A DNA stretch of 9,872 nt from an uncultured Spirochaetia bacterium. Lineage in GTDB: Bacteria > Spirochaetota > CALGPD01. The DNA lies in contig CALGPD010000309.1 of the NCBI GenBank assembly GCA_937960625.1, positions 1 through 9,872 of the forward strand, given 5' to 3'. Positions 1-6,012 of the stretch are shown here, one piece after another (the stretch's first letter is position 1; the number at the start of each line of letters is the position of its first letter). The translations under genes were made by a program, and so were the position numbers. The notes beneath the pieces are model-generated. The model saw nothing but the letters and a program-made list of their open reading frames with translations, did not search any database and was not told where the DNA came from.

Positions 1-134
1 GAATAATGGTGGTCAGTACCTGTGAACTTTGATATAAAAGTACCGTCATCATTATACGTTTCTATTACCTCAGGCATGTCTGCTACCTGAAATTTCCATT
101 TTCCGAGAAAATAATTTTCGCCTTTATTTTCCAT
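1..134 (-). CDS. Lipocalin-like small protein, 5' part only (runs off the window)
   Basis: The minus strand is open from an ATG at 132-134 to the window edge, giving 44 codons without a stop. The protein has no signal peptide. Residues 11-38 contain GKWKF, then MPEVIETYNDDGTF, then a further beta-like stretch. This G-x-W plus 'E-x-Y-x-x-D-G-T-F' pattern is typical of small lipocalin-like or fatty-acid-binding-like beta-barrel domains, so that is the tentative call; the ligand is unknown. The ATG overlaps the end of the upstream membrane-protein gene by 11 bp, and an AGGGAG sequence lies about 11 nt before it, so the two are probably translationally coupled. It is the last visible member of the smc-led gene run. 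The rest of the protein is outside the window, so family membership is weak. Confidence 0.6.
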   Translation of the reverse strand, partial: MENKGENYFLGKWKFQVADMPEVIETYNDDGTFISKFTGTDHHY

Positions 135-666
135 TACCTGTTCCGCTCCCTTTAATTGAATCAATCATAGCCTTAGCGAGTTTTTCTATTTTTTTATTAT
201 AGTAGAAGGCAGAAACTAAAAAAAGCAGAAAGATAAAAGCAAGGGGTATTAATCTTATTCTGCCCTTTGCCTGCAAACCTAACTTTACTATTTCTACCTG
301 TAAATAAAGTATACACAAACCCAGAAAAAAAGCAATTGCAAAAATACTTTCTTTGATAAGATTATTTACAGGTTCGCGCCCGGAAACAACAAACAGCTTT
401 TCAAACTCAGGTTTATTTTTAAATTTAATCTTATCATAGAACTTAAAAATCAGAAGAGTTGCGAGAAAAATGCTTACATATATCAATGATAAAATATATA
501 AGCTTGAACTATTCCATTTCGTTGCTATACTTCCATCATCTCTGGTAACTACCGCAATTTTAGAAGGAAGTTTGGGGTAATAATACGTTGAAATTAATAC
601 GGTAAATACAACGAGTATACAGCAAAGTATAAAAAATAAAATCATTTTTAATTTTGAACGTGACAT
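124..666 (-). CDS. Four-helix membrane protein with DUF1648-like N-terminal part
   Basis: This 180-residue protein has four hydrophobic segments, at about residues 8-27, 56-75, 106-127 and 139-156. The first external loop (about 29-55) reads YYPKLPSKIAVV, then DDGS and KWNS. That resembles the 'LP..I..H.n..G....' pattern of DUF1648 domains found at the N-terminus of SdpI-like membrane proteins, although the usual His is not present. The C-terminus is Lys-rich and then Gly-rich, and probably cytoplasmic. Function is unknown; DUF1648/SdpI relatives include toxin-immunity and signalling proteins, but nothing here shows that role. The start ATG follows an AAAGG/TAGG purine stretch by a normal distance. 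It sits 26 nt after the lipoprotein gene and overlaps the lipocalin-like gene by 11 bp, which suggests an operon. Confidence 0.7.
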   Translation of the reverse strand: MSRSKLKMILFFILCCILVVFTVLISTYYYPKLPSKIAVVTRDDGSIATKWNSSSLYILSLIYVSIFLATLLIFKFYDKIKFKNKPEFEKLFVVSGREPVNNLIKESIFAIAFFLGLCILYLQVEIVKLGLQAKGRIRLIPLAFIFLLFLVSAFYYNKKIEKLAKAMIDSIKGSGTGNGK

Positions 667-692
667 AGTTTACCTATACCTTTATTAAATAA

Positions 693-1289
693 TTATTCTG
701 CTGAATAATTAGTAAAATTCATCTTAAAAGTGCGGAAAATAAATGCAACTATATTTAGATTTTCTTCCATTTCCTGTTTGGTTTTTGACCTTAATACTGC
801 TTTAACTAATACGTTGTTCGGCCCGGGAAGATTATCATAATATCTTTCAAAAAAAACAAGATAATGCACTTGTTTTTTTCTCCGGTCAATCCGCTTTTCT
901 TTTAAATAATAATAAGTATTTTTAAAACCGCCTAAAGTTATATTTCCTGAATAATTTATACTAATGCCGTTTCTAACCCTGCGGTTTTGGTAACTTTTTC
1001 TCTCTTTATAATAAGCCCAGCGGGGCACTGTTTTATTATTCAGAATAAGCATTACGATTATTTCAAGGTTTTTATAAAAATAAATCTTTTTAATTTCAGC
1101 TTCTTCAGTTTTTTTCAAGTCTTTAGGCAAGGTGTAATTAAGAGTATAGTTTTTATTCTGAATAGATTCTTTTACGGAATTGCCTTTAAAGGGTTTCTCC
1201 GTTGTCGCGTTAACCGTTTCTTTTGCGCATGCAACCAATGTAATAATCATGCATGTTATTGCAATGAGTTTTATTTTTGCTTTTTGCAT
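693..1289 (-). CDS. Predicted lipoprotein of unknown function
   Basis: This 198-residue protein starts with a short Lys-containing n-region and a hydrophobic stretch (about residues 6-20), then a lipobox L-V-A-C with Cys21 as the predicted lipidated residue. The mature part is basic and rich in Lys, Asn and Tyr and has no motif I recognise. Alternating hydrophobic segments (for example around residues 66-82 and 135-165) suggest a mixed alpha/beta globular domain, in the manner of small envelope lipoproteins annotated only as hypothetical. The predicted location is the periplasmic face of the inner membrane or the outer membrane. The start is well supported by a GGAG sequence 7 nt upstream. 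It begins 16 nt after the stop of the TPR protein gene, so it is almost certainly co-transcribed with it. No specific function can be given. Confidence 0.75.
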   Translation of the reverse strand: MQKAKIKLIAITCMIITLVACAKETVNATTEKPFKGNSVKESIQNKNYTLNYTLPKDLKKTEEAEIKKIYFYKNLEIIVMLILNNKTVPRWAYYKERKSYQNRRVRNGISINYSGNITLGGFKNTYYYLKEKRIDRRKKQVHYLVFFERYYDNLPGPNNVLVKAVLRSKTKQEMEENLNIVAFIFRTFKMNFTNYSAE

Positions 1290-1305
1290 AATATCTCCGG
1301 GAATA

Positions 1306-2583
1306 TTACCTGTAATTTATATAATTCATTCTTAAATATCTTGCCATTCTCCTTGCAGGAACAGCGTAACGGGAATCAGGAAAACTGATTATGAGTTTAT
1401 GAAAACTTTTATAACTTTTTTCATAATCCTCAATACCCTTAGTTTTATAATAATTTCTACCTAAATGATAATAAGCTTCCGCAGTTATATCTCCCTGATC
1501 AGGAAAACGTTTAACTAGGCGTTCAAGCTCATTTAATCCTAATGTAAAATTTTTATTTTTAAGATATAGTTTTCCAAGCAGTAAATGCGTTCTTGCTAGA
1601 ATTTGAGGCTTGCTTTTAAATTTACTCAGCATTTTTATATACTCAATCTGAGCCTGTTTATCCCTGCCCATTTTTTCATAACCCTTTGCTCTTGCAAAAT
1701 AAACCGGATATGAAATATTGGGATTCTTTACTTTATTAATATACATTGAGTATAAAGCTACAGCTTTGGCATTTTGTTTAAGCCCGTTATATGCCTTGCC
1801 TGCTAAAATAATAACATCTACGAGAAAACGGGAATTTTGATATTTTTTGATAAAAGCTTCCGCCTCTTTGATTGCATGATCATATGCTTTTCTACTTAAC
1901 ATATCCTTAATCAATCCGAACTGGCTTTTTTCCTGCTCAGTGTTAGTGGGCTCTGAATTATTTTCCTGACTGTTGTTTTCTTCATCGGGGTTGGAAATGG
2001 ATATTTTCTCAGCCTTTCTATTATCAGAATTTGAGGCAGATTTTTTACTTCCCGGCTTTAGTTTATTCTGTTTATCATCCTCTATTTTCGCAATACTTTT
2101 CCTATATTCTTTTGGGGTTAAAACCGCAACCGTATAGTTTTCCCTGTCCCTAATTCCCCTTCTCGTTTTAAATACCATTCTGACAACAGCAACACCGTTT
2201 TTTATAGGCTTAAAAATAAAATAAGTATTTTTTACACTTCTCCGGTTTTCTAATAATTCAAGAAACTGTTTTGAATAATTGCTTATAGCCCATATCCCGT
2301 CTATATTTTTACGTTTTAGAGTAATAATGAAATTATCTCCGATAACAGTACGGATTTTTTTAATATTTCTTCTTGCTTTTCTTTTATTGCGCCTGACAGG
2401 CCTTCGTCTTCTTGTTCCGCGGTATGCTTTAACTCTGGAATATCTTCGATGAACTTTTCTCTCGCCTGTGTATGAACTGCTTCGTCTAATTGAATATTTG
2501 TTATATGGTAAGCCAAAAACAGTGATGTTAATTAATATAAATAAAATGGTTGCAATGATTTTTTTTAGCGTTCCGGTAATCAT
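1306..2583 (-). CDS. Exported Arg-rich protein with C-terminal BamD/YbgF-like TPR repeats
   Basis: This 425-residue protein has several distinct zones. Residues 1-24 look like a Sec signal peptide (TLKK, then a hydrophobic core, then VFG). Residues 33-78 are extremely basic, with about half the positions Arg or Lys. Residues 80-156 look like a beta-sandwich domain, ending in a G-x-A-V-V strand and a TVAVL strand; it faintly recalls chagasin/I42-type or other Ig-like folds. Residues 165-220 are a polar, Ser/Asn/Glu-rich linker. Residues 222-415 hold TPR units (for example around 228-250, 256-282, 296-320, 330-358 and 368-402) with the spaced FPD motifs seen in BamD/YbgF-type proteins. It probably acts in the periplasm as an assembly or scaffold protein. 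A GGAGGG sequence precedes the ATG by 7 nt. Its gene lies 31 nt after the small membrane protein and 16 nt before the lipoprotein. The exact role is unknown. Confidence 0.8.
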   Translation of the reverse strand: MITGTLKKIIATILFILINITVFGLPYNKYSIRRSSSYTGERKVHRRYSRVKAYRGTRRRRPVRRNKRKARRNIKKIRTVIGDNFIITLKRKNIDGIWAISNYSKQFLELLENRRSVKNTYFIFKPIKNGVAVVRMVFKTRRGIRDRENYTVAVLTPKEYRKSIAKIEDDKQNKLKPGSKKSASNSDNRKAEKISISNPDEENNSQENNSEPTNTEQEKSQFGLIKDMLSRKAYDHAIKEAEAFIKKYQNSRFLVDVIILAGKAYNGLKQNAKAVALYSMYINKVKNPNISYPVYFARAKGYEKMGRDKQAQIEYIKMLSKFKSKPQILARTHLLLGKLYLKNKNFTLGLNELERLVKRFPDQGDITAEAYYHLGRNYYKTKGIEDYEKSYKSFHKLIISFPDSRYAVPARRMARYLRMNYINYR

Positions 2584-2614
2584 ATCTTTTCCCTCCCAAT
2601 TAATAATATATTAT

Positions 2615-2944
2615 CTAAAAATCAGAGTAATTCTCCCCTCCTGAAGGCTCAAACTCTTTTTTGTTTGCCTTTGGAGGAGTAATTTCCTTAATCTTCTGCT
2701 TGCGTTTTTCAGGTTTTATATCAACGCTTCTCTTCTTAATAACCGGAGCCGTTTTGCCCTGGCGCAATTTCTGGATAATTTCACCGCGGTATTCACGGTT
2801 TACGTCTCTAGGCGGTGTCCATGGTTTCTTGCTTTTGCTAATTAAAGCGAGTAAAATTCCTGCAACAACACCGATTATGATTATAATTATTCCAAGCCGC
2901 ATTGATTTCTTTAAGTTTTTTATTAAATCATCAAAAAATTTCAT
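2615..2944 (-). CDS. Small single-pass membrane protein downstream of smc
   Basis: This is a 109-residue protein if started at the ATG at 2942-2944. A GTG at 2951-2953, three codons earlier, is also in frame, but the AGGTG Shine-Dalgarno-like sequence that overlaps the smc stop codon is properly spaced only for the ATG. Residues 1-16 are amphipathic and basic. Residues 18-36 form one hydrophobic helix (a run of Ile, then GVVAGILLALI). The remaining about 70 residues are Lys/Arg- and Pro-rich with no folded-domain motif, followed by a short acidic end (SGGENYSDF). The positive-inside rule does not settle the topology because both flanks are basic. The gene starts 9 nt after smc, which implies translational coupling. 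It ends with TAG. No family was recognised. It could be a membrane tether or partner for an envelope or chromosome process, but that is speculation. Confidence 0.7.
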   Translation of the reverse strand: MKFFDDLIKNLKKSMRLGIIIIIIGVVAGILLALISKSKKPWTPPRDVNREYRGEIIQKLRQGKTAPVIKKRSVDIKPEKRKQKIKEITPPKANKKEFEPSGGENYSDF

Positions 2945-2953
2945 TTCCTGCAC

Positions 2954-5770
2954 CTAATGTAATGATGCTACTTTTTCTTTATTTTCGGGCTTAACTGAAA
3001 AAACTTTAGTAATTCCCGGCTCTTCCATGGTAATTCCGTAAAGAAAATCACAGGTTTGTATGGTTAAAGGGTTGTGGGTGATAATCAAAAATTGAGTATT
3101 ATTAATAAATTCCTGTAAAAGAGTAATAAACCTGCCAATATTAATATCATCCAATGCCGCGTCAATCTCGTCAAGAAGACAAAAAGGAGAAGGCCTAACT
3201 TGAAGTATTGCAAACATCAAGGCAATTGCGGTCATGGTTTTTTCACCGCCGGATAATAGAGATAGGTTTTGAAGTTTCTTTGAAGGAGGCTGCACTTCGA
3301 TTTCAATACCGGAGTTAAGTATATCCGTTGGGTCAAGCAATACTATATTAGCCCGGCCGCCGTTAAAAAGCCTTTTAAACAATTTATTAAAATTAATTTT
3401 AATTTCTTCAAGAGTATCAGCAAAGAGTTTTTTGGAAATATCATTAATTTCTTTAATAATATTAACAAGGTCTCTTTTTGCGTCTTCCAGGTCCTGCTTT
3501 TGATTTGATAAAAAATTATGTCTTTCCAGCATCTCTTCGTATTCTTCTATTGCCAATAAATTTACGCTGTCACCAATAGAATTTAATTTTGATTTAACAC
3601 TTTTACGTTTTTTTTCTAATTCTTCCTGATTAAACTTTTCCTCATCAAAAGTATATTCTTCGAGATTTACAGAATAATTATCATAAAAATTATCAATGAT
3701 ATTTTTTCGTTTTATTTCCGTTTCCTGAACACGTAAATGGAAACTTTCAAGGCTGGATGTAATTGTGCGCTCTTCCTCCAACAGTTCCCGCTGCTTTTCT
3801 TCTGATTTCTGCACCTCACGGGTTAAGGCAATTATGCCCTGAGATACATTTTGAATTGAATCTTCATATTCCCTGTTAATGGTTTTATTCCGTTCATAAC
3901 GTTCAATAGTTGAATGAATTTCATCTTCAATAGCTGCGACTTTATCTTCTTTTTGTTTAATTTGCTCACGGATTTCATTTAATGAAAGTTCAAACTCACT
4001 TTTCTGTTCAATTGTGCGTTTTGCTTCTTCGGAATACGCGTTCTTTTTTTCTTTTAAGGAAGCAAGTGTAATATTAATATCATTAATCATTTTGAAAAAC
4101 TTTTCCCGGCTTTCTCTTTTAATATCAATATCATTTTCTATTGAGGATATTTTATCAATGTTATCACGGATAGTATTTTCAATACGCATAATTTCTTCAT
4201 CAATGTTTTTCTTACGCGCGTGAATCCCCTTTTTATCAAAAATTAATGAAGATATTCCGTCTTCCATTTCAAAGTATTTATCAAAACCGGCTTTTGCCTT
4301 ATCTGTAAAATTTGTACATGTTTCAAGTTCAAATAACACCTGAAAAAAGTTTTCTTTAATTTCAGGGTGCTTTTCGGGATTATTATAAGTACCATGGTTA
4401 ATCATTTCATCTATTAAATTACGCTTTTCAGTTAAACCGGTTTTTATTCTATCAAGAAAACTAAAAATCTCGTTTTTTATATCATTGCGTTTTTCATAAT
4501 CCCGGGAAAACTCCTGCTTTTTTTGGTCGATAGTGGCAACGAGTTCATCAATGGCTTTACGCTGTTCTTTTCTTTTAAGGCTAACATCCTGACGTAAATC
4601 TTCGTTTAAATCTTTTAGACGGGTTAATTCTGCCCCATGCTGTTTTAAAGTCAACTCTATCTGATATAATTCTTCATTTATCTCATAAAGATTATTCTGA
4701 TAACTTTCAATTTTATTTACAATATTATGCGTTTCTTCATGCCTGAGGTTAATATATTTATCAATTTCATTTAATCGTTCATTTATATTTTCAGCCTTTG
4801 CCTGATCAGCAAGCATGGCTTTTTCATAAGAATGGTGCTGTTCACGGAGCATAACAATTTTATGTTCATCTGTCCGTATATCAACTTCAATATCATTTGC
4901 TCTTGATTGTAACTCTTTTTGTTCCTGTTCTTTATTTTGTATTTCAGAAAGTTTTAATTCGGTTTGCTTATAATAGTCGTTAATTGATTTTCTGATTTCG
5001 TCTTTTCGTTTTGCCGTTCTTTCTACCCTGCGTTCTATTTTCTCACGCTGAAAATCGAGATTTTTAAGTTTAAATAAAGCAAGCTGAATATCCGTCTCTT
5101 TTAACTCTTTTCTTAAATACTTATACTCTTTAGCTTTATCCGCTTGTACTTTTAAGTTTTTAAGATTCTTCTCAACTTCAAAAATAATATCATTAATGCG
5201 GATTAAATTTTCTTCGGTTTTATTCAGTCTTTTTTCGGCGCTTCGCACCTTGTTTTTATACTTAGCAATACCCGCGGCTTCTTCAAAAATTTCTCTGCGT
5301 TTTTCCGGTTTGGTTGATATAATTTTTTCAATCTCACCCTGCCCTATAATTGAATACGCTGATTTTCCAACCCCTGTATCCAAAAAAAGCTCGTGAATAT
5401 CTTTTAAATTACACCTTGCTCCGTTTATGAAATACTGGCTCTCTCCATCCCTATATAAACGCCTTTTTACTGAAATCTCGTTGGTTTCATATTTTTTGAA
5501 ATGCCCTGTTGAGTTGTCTATATCAATAACGACTTCACAATATCCTAATTTTTTTCTATTCTCAGTACCGTTAAATATAACGTCTTCGTACCGCTTTGCC
5601 CGCAAAGTGGACATACTCGTTTCACCTAAAACCCATCTGAATGCGTCAATAACATTAGATTTACCGCAACCGTTAGGGCCGACTAAACCGCCTACGCCGC
5701 CTTCAAAGTCAAACTTTGTTTTATCAGCAAAAGATTTAAAACCGAATACAGACAATTTCTTAAGAAACAA
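2954..5770 (-). CDS. smc: Chromosome segregation ATPase SMC, short and lacking a recognisable hinge
   Basis: SMC proteins form ATP-driven rings that organise and segregate chromosomes, usually with ScpA and ScpB. This one has 938 residues, against roughly 1150-1200 in most bacteria. The N-terminal head has the 'FLKKL..FGFKSF' opening, a Walker A GPNGCGKSN (31-39) and a Q-loop with Gln144 (IIGQGEIEKII), then FEEAAGI (162-168). Coiled coil runs about 180-455 and 520-725. The C-terminal head has NLLAIEEYEE (737-746), signature LSGGEK (839-844), Walker B FCLLDEIDAALDD (863-875) and an H-loop TH (898-899). All ATPase motifs are intact. The expected ~150-residue hinge with its Gly-rich dimer interface is not visible; only about 60 non-coiled residues (460-515) occupy the centre. 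Translation starts at TTG, supported by GGAGGA 4 nt upstream and by the family's conserved N-terminus. The stop is TAG. It leads the minus-strand gene run. Confidence 0.95.
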   Translation of the reverse strand: MFLKKLSVFGFKSFADKTKFDFEGGVGGLVGPNGCGKSNVIDAFRWVLGETSMSTLRAKRYEDVIFNGTENRKKLGYCEVVIDIDNSTGHFKKYETNEISVKRRLYRDGESQYFINGARCNLKDIHELFLDTGVGKSAYSIIGQGEIEKIISTKPEKRREIFEEAAGIAKYKNKVRSAEKRLNKTEENLIRINDIIFEVEKNLKNLKVQADKAKEYKYLRKELKETDIQLALFKLKNLDFQREKIERRVERTAKRKDEIRKSINDYYKQTELKLSEIQNKEQEQKELQSRANDIEVDIRTDEHKIVMLREQHHSYEKAMLADQAKAENINERLNEIDKYINLRHEETHNIVNKIESYQNNLYEINEELYQIELTLKQHGAELTRLKDLNEDLRQDVSLKRKEQRKAIDELVATIDQKKQEFSRDYEKRNDIKNEIFSFLDRIKTGLTEKRNLIDEMINHGTYNNPEKHPEIKENFFQVLFELETCTNFTDKAKAGFDKYFEMEDGISSLIFDKKGIHARKKNIDEEIMRIENTIRDNIDKISSIENDIDIKRESREKFFKMINDINITLASLKEKKNAYSEEAKRTIEQKSEFELSLNEIREQIKQKEDKVAAIEDEIHSTIERYERNKTINREYEDSIQNVSQGIIALTREVQKSEEKQRELLEEERTITSSLESFHLRVQETEIKRKNIIDNFYDNYSVNLEEYTFDEEKFNQEELEKKRKSVKSKLNSIGDSVNLLAIEEYEEMLERHNFLSNQKQDLEDAKRDLVNIIKEINDISKKLFADTLEEIKINFNKLFKRLFNGGRANIVLLDPTDILNSGIEIEVQPPSKKLQNLSLLSGGEKTMTAIALMFAILQVRPSPFCLLDEIDAALDDINIGRFITLLQEFINNTQFLIITHNPLTIQTCDFLYGITMEEPGITKVFSVKPENKEKVASLH

Positions 5771-5774
5771 TTAT

Positions 5775-5780
5775 TCCTCC
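5775..5780 (-). promoter_or_regulatory. Ribosome binding site deciding the TTG start of smc
   Basis: On the minus strand this reads GGAGGA, followed by ATAA and TTG. It matches the 16S anti-Shine-Dalgarno almost perfectly and is the reason for choosing TTG at 5768-5770. No in-frame ATG lies nearby, and the conserved SMC N-terminus begins within a few residues of this codon. Confidence 0.8.
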
Positions 5781-5822
5781 AACAGAAACAGGCCAACACT
5801 TGAGACAACTATACTTTAATCT

Positions 5823-5850
5823 ATTATATTTCATAATAAGATTTTTTGAA
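5823..5850 (-). promoter_or_regulatory. Candidate sigma70-type promoter for smc operon
   Basis: On the minus strand a perfect TATAAT (5823-5828) lies 16 nt after TTCAAA (5845-5850), which matches the -35 consensus at four of six positions. The start of transcription would be near 5816, giving an about 45-nt leader before the TTG start. In such AT-rich DNA TATAAT-like strings are common, so this is only a candidate. Confidence 0.35.
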
Positions 5851-5944
5851 AGTTAAATATTTTAATGCAATAAATATTTTTGTTCTGTTTATAATAAACG
5901 GTCCCGGACTATTTTCTCACATGATTAATACTATTCAATTTCGC

Positions 5945-5963
5945 TTGAATTTATTATATTCAA
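5945..5963. repeat. Inverted repeat upstream of propeller-protein gene (TTGAAT / ATTCAA)
   Basis: TTGAAT (5945-5950) and ATTCAA (5958-5963) are perfect 6-bp arms around a 7-nt AT spacer. A further TTCAA lies just upstream (5934-5938) and is an inverted match to the first arm. A -10-like TATAAA begins at 5965, so the element could be an operator next to the promoter. The base composition makes chance occurrence possible. Confidence 0.4.
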
Positions 5964-5969
5964 ATATAA

Positions 5970-5992
5970 AAGTCAAATTCATTTATTGACTT
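5970..5992. repeat. Inverted repeat just before the ribosome binding site of the propeller-protein gene
   Basis: AAGTCAA (5970-5976) and TTGACTT (5986-5992) are perfect 7-bp arms with a 9-nt loop. The element ends about 11 nt before the AAGGGA ribosome binding site (6004-6009). It lies where transcription from a TATAAA box at 5965-5970 would begin, so it could act as an operator or as a weak 5' leader hairpin. Confidence 0.45.
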
Positions 5993-6012
5993 AGGGGTGC
6001 AGAAAGGGAAAA

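Larger units (their letters stand above)
5771..6012. other. Divergent intergenic control region between smc and the propeller-protein gene
   Basis: This 242-bp stretch separates two divergent genes and has no coding potential that I can support. It holds the candidate smc promoter, a second TATAAT on the plus strand at 5890-5895 with no convincing -35, two AAATATTT copies (5855-5862 and 5872-5879), and two inverted repeats close to the plus-strand gene, which are listed separately. Confidence 0.6.

Noticed and set aside
987..1388. Open frame on the plus strand, 133 codons, Phe- and Cys-rich
   Set aside because: It lies opposite the lipoprotein gene and the end of the TPR gene, which have a lipobox, good ribosome binding sites and operon spacing. 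Its composition is what the reverse complement of AT-rich coding DNA gives.
2316..2516. 66-codon minus-strand frame inside the Arg-rich part of the TPR gene
   Set aside because: It is in an alternative frame of the same strand. The main frame has the ribosome binding site, signal peptide and TPR domain.
5427..5819. Open frame on the plus strand, 130 codons
   Set aside because: It is antisense to the highly conserved SMC N-terminal head, so it is a mirror frame. Other antisense frames over smc (4014-4223, 5196-5396) were rejected for the same reason.
5855..5879. Two AAATATTT copies as a possible operator
   Set aside because: Each copy is a self-palindrome of A and T only, which is expected often in such AT-rich spacer DNA. 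The sequence between them is not symmetric.
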